Notes: a model not told the origin generated them from the letters alone. Shown: positions 45,500-55,624, numbered from the stretch's first letter. The stretch: 64,000 bases of DNA from Tengunoibacter tsumagoiensis (GCF_003967535.1 NZ_BIFR01000002.1:1116001-1180000), one strand, 5' to 3'. Numbers and translations: made by a program.

Positions 45500-45635
45500 A
45501 AGCTTATATAAAACAATATATCGCCATTAATATGAATTTGCTCGACACATTTAAGCAAAACAAGTATCGTTCTATCAGGAAAATTGCATACTTATAGCCT
45601 TTCCCAACATGAGATTTGCACATCTATTCATTAGT

Positions 45636-48600
45636 TTATTCTTCTACTTCATGCTTCGCATCTTCGAATTGGAAAAGGATATCCTGGATAGAATTGAACA
45701 TGAGTGAAAAACCCATCACCCACAAGCCAAGAGCGCTACCTGTTGCAACATGACCTGTATCAGCGTTGGTCCATAGGGCATCTAGGAGGTCTACTATTGC
45801 CTCCTCACTACCCATCTTACCAAGTGCCAAAGCGGCACCACCACCTTTCTCCCTCTGTTGCCGAGTAGGGACGGGATCATTAGCAATAGCACCTTGAAGG
45901 AATCTGAGCAAAGCAGTTGATGCATTTTTATGCACCCGTACGCCAAGAAGTGAGATAATATATAATCTATCACCTTTATACTCTTCACTTAATGCCCCAT
46001 CTCCTAACAAAGCAATCAATTGCCTTGTCACGTCCTCGTCTTTTAATGTGGAGAGAGCATAAATAGCACGAAGTCTTTCTGACTCAATAGAAAATTGAGC
46101 TAATTCTTTCAACTTCTGAATACTAAGGTTGCTTTTTATTTTTCCAAGTATGGGTATCACATATTCACGAATTTCGTTATCTTCTAATGCTTGAAATAAT
46201 TCATGCACTATTGAATTATCAGCTAACTTTCCTAATGATGCTAACGAGCTAATACGTATCTCTCTATTGGGGTCATTCAGCGCTTGTAATAACACTGCAC
46301 GTGATTTGTTTTTGTCTCTCCAGAGCAATTCAGCAATGTTAGATCTTAATTGAGGCGCAGTATTTGGGTCTATAAAAATGGGAAGCAATGGATCAATCAC
46401 ATCACTTTCTCCATTTTCTATTAAAGGAAGCAGAAACAAAGAACGCTCATCTGTTGAGTGATCAGTATCCATAATAACAGGGAGAACAGCAGAACATATG
46501 CGCTGATAGAGCTTTTGGTTTCTTTCTTGATCCCAAAGAGCTGAAGGGAATGTCATTTTCTTTGATTTTTCTAATATTCGACTTATAGAGATAATAGCTT
46601 CAACTCTTGTTTGCTTTTTAGCTTTTTCATCTAATGCAATACTTATGACACGTTCTATACCATTTATATCATCTAGATCTGCAATTCCCGGAGCAATACC
46701 TCCTTCAAAATATTTTTCATTGAGAAGAAGGGAGATAGATGGCTCACCAGTGGCAATTAAGATGCGAATAAAATCTCTGAGCAAATGTTTTCTGCTATAT
46801 CTCTCAACTCTTTTATATTCTTCTAAGAAAATAGGTCGTAGCAAATCCGAGATAAAAGGAAATTCCAATTTTTGGAGCACTTCGGCAGCTCCTGATCGAA
46901 TATTTATATCTTCTTTCTTATTTCTCACCAATGCAATAAAAGTAGAAATAATATCACTTTGTGCGCTTCTATTGCTTAGTAGATGTGTAAGATCATCAAA
47001 TTGGAAATTCATTTGAGTTGGATCTGTCTCCCAGAGCCAAGCAGCACTCACCTGTTTTGCAATTTCTAACGCATAGCAACGAGTCTGCCGTGGATATGTT
47101 GAATCAACAATAATTGGCATCATATGGGTCATAACTGAAGGCCCTGCCTGTATCAATGCTCCAATAGCCGTCGCACGTACAAACTCATCTTCTTTTGCAT
47201 CACAGAGTGTTTCAATCAGTGCCTTTTGCGCTGATGAAGACGTGCTCATTCTGCCAAGCTCACCTAAAGCCCAGGCAGAAGCAGCTCGTACGGCTACTTT
47301 TACTGAATGGCGACGTTGACCACTTTTTCGGTGGACCATCTTCACCACAAAGGGAATAGCCTGCTTGTCTCTTAGTTGCCCAAGAGCCCAAATCGCAGCA
47401 CATTTGATGAGATCTGATTCACTCTCATTAAAGATGAGAGTACATAAAGCTGGAATAGCACTGATACACGTAAGCGCCCCTAGTGTATGTAGAGCAGCCA
47501 CTCTGAGAGTAAGCTCATCTCTCTGTTGTTTTCTCGATTCTGGCTTTTGTAAAGCCATCTCAAAGATGAAGTCAACAAGATCTGGCTTTTTCAAAACATC
47601 GTCTTTAAAAAAAGGAAGCACCCAAAGTGCTGCAGAACGTTCTGCAGCGTGGCTTGCAGGCGCAAAGATTTTCTGTATCCACATTTCTTGTAACGGCGCT
47701 TTTGTTAATTGCAGTAAAAGTGCCCATGCATATCTTTTTTCACTTCCTCTATTATTCTCTACTATATATAACAGTTGCTGCAGAAGAGAATGAATGGAAG
47801 GCATACTATTAGCAAAATGCTCCGTTTCTAGAATACAGAGTGCTCGTAGAAACAGGACAAATGGTGTATCATCATCCTTCGCTTGAAGGCCATTTACGAG
47901 GAGAAAAACATCTTCAATCCACAGAGCAAGCAGCAGAATGACCTCAGTCCAAGCACTTGTATTGGTTCTATAGGTATTGATGCGTGCAAGAAGAGTTGAT
48001 CTCTCTGTTTTACGCAGAAATCGCGCAACAAAGAAGCACTGCACTTCGAGAGCGACCCAACTGTAGAAGGAAGAACCCGAGCGTTCCTCTCTGTCATTTT
48101 CTTCCTCTTTGACAAGAAGACCGCTATTCAAAACAAGCTGTACAATATCATCGGAGCTACCTTGATATTCAGAGGGAAAAGTTGAAAGCAGACCAGAGAC
48201 CCATGTAGATAGATCAGAGGAAGAAATACTATAGTGCCATTGCCCTTCTTGCGTTGCCATATTCCAGCTAATCTGTTCCAATACAGAAAAAAAGAGATTG
48301 AGTAAAAACGGTTGCATAGCGATTTGCCTCCCCAATTGTCGCACTACCACATAGTGATAAAGCGCTTCCCGTGAAACAGCGTGAAGAGGATTTTCAAAAT
48401 ATGCCTCGCACAGCCACAGTATGTGTTGTGGGAGTTTGGCAAACTGGTAAAACCAGCTTTTCTGGCTGACTTGATGAAGGAGAGCATCTGATTGATCTGG
48501 GATCTCGTAAAACCAACGTTTGATATAGGTGTGTATCTGCTCTGTTGTGAAACCTACAAGTTCTATCTCTTCAAGAGGTGCATGCTCCCACACATGCATT

Positions 48601-49394
48601 GAATTTGCCAGATAGTATTGACGTGTAAAAGGAAAACCAGGATACCCATCATAGCGAGAGGTCACAATAATATGGCTGTGGGTAAGTCGATCAAGCTGCT
48701 GAAATGCACGCTGAAGCATCGGTAACCGCTCTTGAGAGACAGTATCAAGCCCATCTAGAAGAAAGATGGTTGGTGCCTTCTCCAGATGGTACTCTACCCA
48801 GTTTTTCATGCTTGTAGAAAAGTGATGGGTACGTTGGAGCAGGGAAGCTATCACTTTATACAATGTGTTCTCGTTCTTGTTCTCAAAGAGTTCATCAGCC
48901 AGCTTTCCTAGTTGAAGCATAGCAGGAAAAACGAGATGATCTAGAGCAACACCTTCTTCTAGACGGTTAAATTGTTCACGAGCTGTTTTTGCTGAATCCG
49001 CACGCAACAACCAACTTTTACCTCCTCCAGCTTCAGACAAAATGACCGTCCGACGACAGGAGCTTCGAATAGCTTGCCATTCAAAAAGCTCTCTCTTCCA
49101 ATCAATAAAATGATTATCATAGTCCATATCATAGCCAAGTTGCCAGTGTAAGTGCGATATCCAAAACGGCGATGCAACGAGCCAATTCGGGCGTAAAATG
49201 TCCGTTTCACCTATAGCTCGATGGAGAACGGGCCTTTTCTCTCTACTGATTGATGTATTATGCACATTAAAATTATTATAAACGACTAATTGTAATTGAG
49301 GAAGAAAAACATCTTCAAAATGAAATGACGTATCCATATTCTCAAAGTAGCCAATAAGTTCCTCTCTTAAAAAATTTTTTTCGCTCTCTTCCAT
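45636..49394 (-). CDS. NACHT-type NTPase with HEAT repeats (candidate defence protein)
   Basis: About 1,252 residues starting at the ATG at 49394 (AAAGGA nine bases upstream); the ATG at 49472 has no ribosome site. After about 120 residues without known domain, a STAND NTPase begins: Walker A SEAGGGKS (residues 120-127), Walker B FLLDGLD, and sensor IIVTSRYDGYPGF. The last 600 residues hold many HEAT-like repeats (e.g. CAAIWALGQLRDKQAIPFVV, VRAASAWALGELGRM, RISSLASLGKLADNSIVHEL). This resembles bacterial NACHT and Avs-like antiphage sensors, but no effector domain is recognised in the N-terminus. Position between cas6 and a cas2 remnant supports a defence role. The gene is A+T-rich. Confidence 0.85.
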   Translation of the reverse strand: MEESEKNFLREELIGYFENMDTSFHFEDVFLPQLQLVVYNNFNVHNTSISREKRPVLHRAIGETDILRPNWLVASPFWISHLHWQLGYDMDYDNHFIDWKRELFEWQAIRSSCRRTVILSEAGGGKSWLLRADSAKTAREQFNRLEEGVALDHLVFPAMLQLGKLADELFENKNENTLYKVIASLLQRTHHFSTSMKNWVEYHLEKAPTIFLLDGLDTVSQERLPMLQRAFQQLDRLTHSHIIVTSRYDGYPGFPFTRQYYLANSMHVWEHAPLEEIELVGFTTEQIHTYIKRWFYEIPDQSDALLHQVSQKSWFYQFAKLPQHILWLCEAYFENPLHAVSREALYHYVVVRQLGRQIAMQPFLLNLFFSVLEQISWNMATQEGQWHYSISSSDLSTWVSGLLSTFPSEYQGSSDDIVQLVLNSGLLVKEEENDREERSGSSFYSWVALEVQCFFVARFLRKTERSTLLARINTYRTNTSAWTEVILLLALWIEDVFLLVNGLQAKDDDTPFVLFLRALCILETEHFANSMPSIHSLLQQLLYIVENNRGSEKRYAWALLLQLTKAPLQEMWIQKIFAPASHAAERSAALWVLPFFKDDVLKKPDLVDFIFEMALQKPESRKQQRDELTLRVAALHTLGALTCISAIPALCTLIFNESESDLIKCAAIWALGQLRDKQAIPFVVKMVHRKSGQRRHSVKVAVRAASAWALGELGRMSTSSSAQKALIETLCDAKEDEFVRATAIGALIQAGPSVMTHMMPIIVDSTYPRQTRCYALEIAKQVSAAWLWETDPTQMNFQFDDLTHLLSNRSAQSDIISTFIALVRNKKEDINIRSGAAEVLQKLEFPFISDLLRPIFLEEYKRVERYSRKHLLRDFIRILIATGEPSISLLLNEKYFEGGIAPGIADLDDINGIERVISIALDEKAKKQTRVEAIISISRILEKSKKMTFPSALWDQERNQKLYQRICSAVLPVIMDTDHSTDERSLFLLPLIENGESDVIDPLLPIFIDPNTAPQLRSNIAELLWRDKNKSRAVLLQALNDPNREIRISSLASLGKLADNSIVHELFQALEDNEIREYVIPILGKIKSNLSIQKLKELAQFSIESERLRAIYALSTLKDEDVTRQLIALLGDGALSEEYKGDRLYIISLLGVRVHKNASTALLRFLQGAIANDPVPTRQQREKGGGAALALGKMGSEEAIVDLLDALWTNADTGHVATGSALGLWVMGFSLMFNSIQDILFQFEDAKHEVEE

Positions 49395-49561
49395 TGCTTT
49401 AAATCCTTTCTCTAATTTCAAATTTTTCACTTCAATAAATGCAAATTTTTTCTTATTGAATTTTAGATACATCAGGAAAAAAGGTACCCTTTATTGCCAG
49501 AGGCTGCCTGATAGTGTATTGTCCTTTCACTCTTGAAACAAAGAAAGGGAAAATAATACCC

Positions 49562-49748
49562 ATGAACTGTAGCACATTTGCTGAGCTGCGTCAGTAGTTC
49601 TATCAGACCTTTGGGCGCAGCGCTGATGCCCTTTTCAATCTGTGTGATGCATTGTTGTCGGAAGATCGTGCTCGCAGCTTACCATAATTGTCGCAATTAC
49701 CAAGTCTGTATCAAGCTTTGAGTCGGGTTGCATTGAGATAGCTGCCTA
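49562..49748 (+). pseudogene. DDE-type transposase fragment, copy 2 (N-terminus)
   Basis: The ATG at 49562 starts MNCSTFAELRQ, then a stop, FYQTFGRSADALFNLCDALL, SEDRARSLP and, after a deletion of about 20 bases relative to copy 1, SLYQALSRVALR. It joins cas2 sequence at about 49748. Confidence 0.7.
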
Positions 49749-49926
49749 TTTGTCTAAACGTCAACTCACAAAGAAAGAGTTGATTTTGCTGAGAGCGAAG
49801 CTTGCCAGGCACCTAGATGAGGAAAATGATAGTGTTCGTTTTTATCCTCTTTGTTCAAACTGCCTGGATAAAGTTGAGACCGTAGGCGGACCTTTACCAA
49901 AAGAGGAGAATATCTTTCTTGTCTGA
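49741..49926 (+). pseudogene. cas2: C-terminal remnant of cas2
   Basis: About 60 codons read AYLSKRQLTKKELILLRAKL followed by ARHLDEENDSVRFYPLCSNC, LDKVETVGGPLPKEENIFLV and TGA. DSVRFYPLC-x-x-C followed by V-G-G and the terminal strand is the conserved end of Cas2. The N-terminal half with the catalytic Asp is missing. The stop is 20 bases before leader 5, the normal place for cas2 beside its array. Confidence 0.88.
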
Positions 49927-49946
49927 GAAAGAGTAGGACCATTTTA

Positions 49947-50124
49947 GCGGGAGGTAGTCGTGGTCTTGGTACTGAGCTCAGCCTCCCGCGTCGCTCTGGA
50001 GGCGGCTTGAGCAGACTTCACTCCCAAAAGAGCCTTTTTTTGACCCCGAATCAGCGCTCCAAAAAAGAGCCTCCCGCAAAATGCCCCCTCAACCCGCTTT
50101 CTATGTTATACTAGAAGGGCAGGG
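49947..50124 (+). promoter_or_regulatory. CRISPR leader 5
   Basis: Full-length leader with slightly changed dyad (GGTACTGAGCTCAGC) and -10 (TGTTATACT instead of TGCTATACT). Confidence 0.88.
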
Positions 50125-50676
50125 GTCCAAAGAGGAGAAAGCCCGAGTAGGGGATTATAACCTTAGCACTTTACAAACACCATCTATTGACTCACTTTGT
50201 CCAAAGAGGAGAAAGCCCGAGTAGGGGATTATAACATTGGAATTAAAGAATTCAACTGTTCAAGAGTGTTTGTCCAAAGAGGAGAAAGCCCGAGTAGGGG
50301 ATTATAACATTGGAATTAAAGAATTCAACTGTTCAAGAGTGTTTGTCCAAAGAGGAGAAAGCCCGAGTAGGGGATTATAACAGGCTCGCATACACACGCA
50401 GCCCAGGATATGCGGCGTCCAAAGAGGAGAAAGCCCGAGTAGGGGATTATAACCAGTATCCGTATGCCTGGGAATAGTGCAGAGATAGGTCCAAAGAGGA
50501 GAAAGCCCGAGTAGGGGATTATAACTGTATCCCAAACATGACGTTATATCCGAGGATCATCCAGTCCAAATAGAGGAAAGCCCGAAGAGAGATTATAACT
50601 ATTTCACGAGCGCATTTGCGGCCAGTTCACTGGCTTCCGTCCAAATAGCTAAAAGCCCGAACAAGGAGATGATAAC
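50125..50676 (+). CRISPR. CRISPR array 5 (8 repeats, last two degenerate)
   Basis: Repeats at 50125, 50199, 50272, 50345, 50417, 50489, 50564 (36 bases) and 50639 (degenerate). The first six are uniform: GTCCAAAGAGGAG at the left and CCCGAGTAGGGG in the loop. Spacers 2 and 3 (50236-50271, 50309-50344) are identical. Confidence 0.97.
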
Positions 50677-50822
50677 CTCAAGCAGCCATCATCGTGTATT
50701 GATCTCAGGGCGTGGCGTCCGCATAGCGTCATGTCCAAAAGGTGCTACTATAAACTGGAGACTGGGGGGACTTCACCTCCAAAAAAGGCTATCAAGCTGA
50801 CATGCAAACAAGTTGGCATAGC

Positions 50823-50858
50823 GAGAAGCCAGGGAGAACTGATCCTCCCTGGCTTCTC
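50823..50858. terminator. Terminator for the phosphoesterase gene
   Basis: A perfect 14-bp stem (50823-50836 with 50845-50858) lies 38 bases downstream of the minus-strand phosphoesterase stop. Confidence 0.8.
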
Positions 50859-50896
50859 TGTTCTGCTGGTAAGGGGTTTATTGTTATGTCCAGTAT

Positions 50897-52438
50897 TTAG
50901 CGACGAATAGGCTCGCCGGTGGTTGGATCGAGGTAGAGTGAGCGGGTATCGTCGTTATGGAAGTCGAACAGATTGTTTAAGGTTCCGGCAAGGGCATCAA
51001 AGGACTGATTGCCAATGCGTCCAAGCTTCCAGTTATCTTCAATGAAGCGTAAGATGGAGCTCTGGTCGGTGACGGTATGATCGACGGAGTTCTCTTTGGC
51101 AAAGGGCGAAATCACCATTAAGGGTAAGCGAGGACCATAGCCACAGCGGCCCTGATAGGCGCCAGCTTTCGCGGCACCGCATGCTCCAGCCCCAGTCAGT
51201 GCATCGTTAGGATCATTCGACTGGCTCACAATGGGACCAAGGACGTGGTCGTACCAGCCATCAGAATCATCATAAGAGATGATGACCGCTGTATTTTTCC
51301 ATTCGCGAGATTTTTGCAGTTTATTGATCGTATTGACCAGGAACGTCTGCTCATCGAGTGGATCAGAGTAGCCAGCGTGACCATCCTGGTAGGCCGAAGC
51401 TTTGAGGAAGCTGACTGCGGGCAGTTGTCCTTCGTTCACCGCTGTCCAAAAGTTCTGTAGATCGTACTGGTGGTTCGCCTGATCGGTTTTTCCAATCATC
51501 TGTGCAGAAGTTGGTGGGAGATGATGAGGATTGGAGGTTGACTGGTAATACTGGAATGGCTCATGATGAGGGATATAATCAGTGACGGTTGCACCACTGA
51601 TATTGGTATGGGTTGTGCCACAAACTGTCTGCCCATTGGCAACTGAAGAAGGTGCAAAACCACCCTCAAACCAGCCCCAGGTCAGGTTCTTTGCATTCAG
51701 CAGATCGCCGACATTCATACCAGCCATCGAGGCTGTGGTCCCCTTAGCAGAGCAGTCATCATAGGCAGGGTCAATATCATTTAACATCGAGCCATTAGAG
51801 GTGACAGGATAGCCAGGATACCCGAAATTAGCAGGGGTAGCTCCATACGTCTGACCTGAGATCAAGTTCAACGCGCCAGGCGTCGAAGGTCCAAAGGTCG
51901 TGCCAAAGGAGTTATCGCTCATCGCAAAGTGCTGAGCATAGTTCCAGAGAGCGGTCGTGGTATTGCCATCATAATAATTCATGACAATTGATTTATCGGC
52001 ACAATGACTGCCAGCAGCAGACTGTACAAACTGGTCCACGAGCCCGTGATCATAGGCCTTCTGCTCATCTGTATAGGCATGGTCCTGATCACATGTGATG
52101 GGGGTTGAGCGGTCGATTCGTTGTGGATTGCTGGTGTTTGGATTGGCCGTTAACAAAGCCGGGCTCAGTCCGTTGACTGTGGGCGTATTTTTTCTGGCAA
52201 CGAAGGCTGGCTCACCAGCTGGATTGGTGGCATAGGGATAGGTGCCAAAATAATGATCAAATGACACGTTTTCCTGGAAGATTACTACTACATGTTGAAT
52301 AGGGGTCGTTGTGTTGTCTAAATGAGAAGTTGTCTGGTCATTAGTGGCAGAAACTTTTGCTGCGACGCCAGCCGTCGCACTCAGTAAAACAACGACTAAA
52401 GTTGCAATCGATGCAATGAATCGCCAATGTTTTTTCAT
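50897..52438 (-). CDS. Secreted phosphoesterase, phospholipase C/acid phosphatase family
   Basis: About 513 residues. A signal peptide (MKKHWRFIASIATLVVVLLS...AGVAAKVSA) supports the start at 52438, preceded by AAGGA, over the ATG at 52456. The family signature is complete: HVVVIFQENVSFDHYFGTYP (metal and nucleophile region), SDNSFGTTFGPSTPGALNL, VIISYDDSDGWYDHV and GYGPRLPLMVISPFAKENSVDHT. Members cleave phospholipids or phosphomonoesters outside the cell. The acid-phosphatase AcpA-like branch is possible. Confidence 0.93.
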   Translation of the reverse strand: MKKHWRFIASIATLVVVLLSATAGVAAKVSATNDQTTSHLDNTTTPIQHVVVIFQENVSFDHYFGTYPYATNPAGEPAFVARKNTPTVNGLSPALLTANPNTSNPQRIDRSTPITCDQDHAYTDEQKAYDHGLVDQFVQSAAGSHCADKSIVMNYYDGNTTTALWNYAQHFAMSDNSFGTTFGPSTPGALNLISGQTYGATPANFGYPGYPVTSNGSMLNDIDPAYDDCSAKGTTASMAGMNVGDLLNAKNLTWGWFEGGFAPSSVANGQTVCGTTHTNISGATVTDYIPHHEPFQYYQSTSNPHHLPPTSAQMIGKTDQANHQYDLQNFWTAVNEGQLPAVSFLKASAYQDGHAGYSDPLDEQTFLVNTINKLQKSREWKNTAVIISYDDSDGWYDHVLGPIVSQSNDPNDALTGAGACGAAKAGAYQGRCGYGPRLPLMVISPFAKENSVDHTVTDQSSILRFIEDNWKLGRIGNQSFDALAGTLNNLFDFHNDDTRSLYLDPTTGEPIRR

Positions 52439-52674
52439 ACTGTATTGATCCTTCATGTTATTCGCTCAGAGTGCAAAATGTTCGCGGTATACCATACATA
52501 ATGAGTGAAGATGGAAGTCCAGCCTCTTGCCCTCAGGGTTATCAGGTTTCCAACTTCAAAAATATTTCTGAAGGCACTCTGACTATAGCTCATGAATGTT
52601 AATTTGAGGATAACATTCTGTTAAAAAAGATTCACGATTATTTTGCTCTTATACGAATGGATCAGTTTTTTCGG

Positions 52675-53460
52675 TTAGAATGAGAAAGAGTGCAATAGGA
52701 GTGGAAGGTTGATACTGAGCACGACGCTTGCCAGGGCTAGCACAAAGACGGCAAATATCTGGCTCAATCGTTGCGCTGGGAGTTTCTGGTTCATCTGTGT
52801 CCCCACCAATAATCCGGCCAGGCCCGCGGCTGCGAAAAGAATGATCTCCAGCCAGGGAAGGGGTCCACTGTTCAGGTGTCCGAGTAGGCCCGAGGCGCTG
52901 TTGATGGCGATAACTAGCAGAGAAGAACCGACTGCATCCTGCATCGTCATACCAAGAAACAGGACCAGTGCTGGCACAAGTAAAAATCCACCACCAACAC
53001 CAAGAAATCCGGTGAGAAAGCCAACCCCTAACCCTCCGAGCAGCGTCATCCACCAGGATTGACGTTTCCCTTCCCATATGGACTTCTGTATTGGCTTCTT
53101 TGGACGAAGCATAATGAGGGCAATGACCAGCATTAATAAGCCAAAGAGGACTAGCAGTATTGGCCCGGAAAGGCATGATGAGATGCGGGCACCAAAATAG
53201 GAAGCTATCAGACCATACACACTAAAGAGGAGTGCTTTTTTGATCTTCACATGGCCGGCGCGGTAGTGAAGGACCATGCCAAATAGCGCATTTATGCCCA
53301 CAATTACCAGCGATGCTGTCACGGCAGTATGGGTGTTCATCCCAAGTCTATAGACAAGGATAGGGATGGTAAGAATAGAACCGCCACCACCTAACGCTCC
53401 CAATGTTATGCCAATCAGCGCACCAGGCAGCAATATGATCAATAATGAGAGTGGATCCAT
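52675..53460 (-). CDS. TauE/SafE-family anion exporter
   Basis: A 261-residue membrane protein with about eight helices in two similar halves (GITLGALGGGGSILTIPILVYRLGM and GFLTGFLGVGGGFLLVPALVLFLGM), the repeat that defines this family of sulfite/sulfoacetate/organosulfur exporters. It ends the operon that includes two rhodanese proteins, so sulfite or thiosulfate export is a reasonable guess. AAGGA lies just upstream of the ATG. Confidence 0.93.
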   Translation of the reverse strand: MDPLSLLIILLPGALIGITLGALGGGGSILTIPILVYRLGMNTHTAVTASLVIVGINALFGMVLHYRAGHVKIKKALLFSVYGLIASYFGARISSCLSGPILLVLFGLLMLVIALIMLRPKKPIQKSIWEGKRQSWWMTLLGGLGVGFLTGFLGVGGGFLLVPALVLFLGMTMQDAVGSSLLVIAINSASGLLGHLNSGPLPWLEIILFAAAGLAGLLVGTQMNQKLPAQRLSQIFAVFVLALASVVLSINLPLLLHSFSF

Positions 53461-53565
53461 GTTTTTCCTTTTCTTCGTTTTTACTTGTCTCTAGCAAGCA
53501 GGAGGTTACCAGAGGTCACAGGAGCGGAACAGCACCTCTTGCCTGCCAGTGGATAGACAAGACCC

Positions 53566-54999
53566 CTAACGAGTTTCGATCAGTTGCTTTTTTTCTACGG
53601 GCAGGCCAGCCATCTTCCAGGCTGCAAAACCACCTGTCATATCAATATGCTGGCTGAAACCATGTGCAGCCAGGATGCTGGCTGCAATGGCCGAACGACT
53701 ACCAGCCTGACAGTGCACCACAAACGCCTGTTGAACAGGAACCTCGTGGAGCCGTTGCTCTAGTTCTCCCAAGGGAATATTGATCGCACCATGTACGTGC
53801 CCTGCTGCATATTCGCTGGCAGCTCGGACGTCAATGACTGGAAGATGCTCTTGCTCGAGGCGCCGATGCAACGAGTGCACATCCAGTGCTTGCAGCCTCT
53901 TAACTGCTTGTCCTTTTTCTTGCCATTGCTGGATTATCGAGACTGGAAGATAGCCTGTTATCGTATCCAGGCCGATTAAGCTGAGTATTCTTCGTGCTTC
54001 GATGGCCTCCTGTTGATCAGCGATCAGTACAAACGGACGATCGTAAGAAAGGAGCCATCCAGCCCATGTCAGAAAGGAACCATTCAGGGGAATATTGATC
54101 GTACCAGGGATATGCCCGGCTGCATACGCATTTGCAGCACGCGTATCGATAACTTTCACCTGAGCAGCGAGTTGAACCTGCACCTGTTCCAGCGTCTGTA
54201 ATTGAGGGAATGGCTGCGTATTCAGCAGGGGAGGGCCAACTTTATTCATACGTTTCATCTCAGCAAAGTAGAACGGTGGCTCGGGTTGGCCTGCCAGGAC
54301 CGCCTGTACAAATGCTTCTTCATCGTTGATAGAGAAGGCCCAGTTAAAGCGCTGCTCATATCCCAGCGTTGTCTGAGGAATTGCACTCAGGGCACGTCCA
54401 CAGGCGCTCCCTGCCCCATGACCAGGCCAGATTTGCAGATACTCAGGAAAGTCGTACATCATCTGGAGCGAACGGAAGAGTTGACGAGCTCCTTGCTCCA
54501 TTGTTCCCTGGATACCGGCTGCACGCTCTAACAGATCAGGGCGGCCAACATCTCCCACAAAAATGAAATCGCCAGTGAAAATGCCTATTGGCTCATGGGC
54601 ACCGTTATCAGTGATGAGAAAGGAGAGATGTTCCGGCGTATGTCCGGGCGTATGCAGAGCTTGAACGAGAATATTGCCCACTTGAAACGTCTCTTTATCT
54701 CGGAGCAAGACAGCTCCAGCCTCTGCCGCATAGCTATATTTCCATTCAACTGGCCCCATATCGGACAGGTAGAGCTGTGCACCAGTCTTCGAGGCCAGTT
54801 CGCGCGAGCCTGAGACAAAATCAGCATGGATGTGAGTCTCTGTCACCTTTGTAATGCGCAGACCTTTTGACCGTGCCAACGCGATGTACTGATCAATGGA
54901 ACGGTGTGGATCAATGACCAGAGCCTCGCCTGTAGCCTGGCACCCAAGCAGATAACTTGTCTGAGCCAATGACTCATCATAGAAGGTACGTAAAAGCAT
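53566..54999 (-). CDS. MBL-fold/rhodanese fusion (persulfide dioxygenase-like)
   Basis: About 477 residues. An N-terminal metallo-beta-lactamase domain has THIHADFVSGSRELA, ALHTPGHTPEHLSFL and WPGHGAGSACG, as in ETHE1-like persulfide dioxygenases of the fused type. Two rhodanese domains follow. The first has no cysteine at the active site (VLIADQQEA); the second has it in VVHCQAGSRSA. The start at 54999 (MLLRTFYDE) has GGGAG upstream. The likely role is oxidation of glutathione- or protein-bound persulfide, or sulfur-transfer. It sits between the DUF2892-rhodanese gene and tauE. Confidence 0.92.
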   Translation of the reverse strand: MLLRTFYDESLAQTSYLLGCQATGEALVIDPHRSIDQYIALARSKGLRITKVTETHIHADFVSGSRELASKTGAQLYLSDMGPVEWKYSYAAEAGAVLLRDKETFQVGNILVQALHTPGHTPEHLSFLITDNGAHEPIGIFTGDFIFVGDVGRPDLLERAAGIQGTMEQGARQLFRSLQMMYDFPEYLQIWPGHGAGSACGRALSAIPQTTLGYEQRFNWAFSINDEEAFVQAVLAGQPEPPFYFAEMKRMNKVGPPLLNTQPFPQLQTLEQVQVQLAAQVKVIDTRAANAYAAGHIPGTINIPLNGSFLTWAGWLLSYDRPFVLIADQQEAIEARRILSLIGLDTITGYLPVSIIQQWQEKGQAVKRLQALDVHSLHRRLEQEHLPVIDVRAASEYAAGHVHGAINIPLGELEQRLHEVPVQQAFVVHCQAGSRSAIAASILAAHGFSQHIDMTGGFAAWKMAGLPVEKKQLIETR

Positions 55000-55033
55000 A
55001 TCTGTTCTCCCTTTCTCTTCCAAAACCTTCGTT

Positions 55034-55624
55034 TTATTCCGCAATCCGCAACTGTTTGACGACATCGCGCACATCACAGTTCACGGCCCGATTATAAGGA
55101 AGTTTGCTGAGGAGTAGCGCCATGCCACAGGTATCTGTCAGGGCCGAATAGGTTAGTCCTGCGCCGATAAAGCCTGCCAGAAGAGCCAGTGGTCTCCAGA
55201 TAAAGAAGGAGCCCAGTACACTCAGCAGGACAATCGAGCCAGCAAAGCCCCGCACTTGACGCTCCATACTCCAGATCTGTTTTCCTCGGTTAACAGGCTT
55301 CTGCGCCTGTTTCCAGGCATTGATGCCTCCTTGTAGCACATGAAATTGTGCCAGACTGGTGGTCTGAAAGATCTTTGCGGCCTGTTCGGCGCGTACTCCA
55401 CTCCGGCAAACAAGGATAACGGGTCCCTGGATAATCTGGGCTACCTCTGTTTTATGTTCGGGAAGCTTATCAAGTGGTATATTATAGCTCCCAGGGATAT
55501 GCTCTGCCTCATATTCTGCGGGCGTGCGTACATCGATCACCTTTGCAGCATTATTCCTGGACAGGAGCTCTTCAACATCGTTCACTTCAATTGTGCGCCC
55601 AGATTTCGTACCAGTCATGGTCAT
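55034..55624 (-). CDS. Rhodanese with C-terminal DUF2892 membrane domain
   Basis: 196 residues. The rhodanese domain spans residues 1-110 (AKVIDVRTPAEYEAEHIPGS and the catalytic cysteine in VILVCRSGVRAEQAA). Two membrane helices follow in the DUF2892 part, with CGMALLLSKLPYNRA near the end. It is the first gene of the sulfur operon and may pass sulfane sulfur at the membrane to the downstream MBL protein. Confidence 0.92.
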   Translation of the reverse strand: MTMTGTKSGRTIEVNDVEELLSRNNAAKVIDVRTPAEYEAEHIPGSYNIPLDKLPEHKTEVAQIIQGPVILVCRSGVRAEQAAKIFQTTSLAQFHVLQGGINAWKQAQKPVNRGKQIWSMERQVRGFAGSIVLLSVLGSFFIWRPLALLAGFIGAGLTYSALTDTCGMALLLSKLPYNRAVNCDVRDVVKQLRIAE

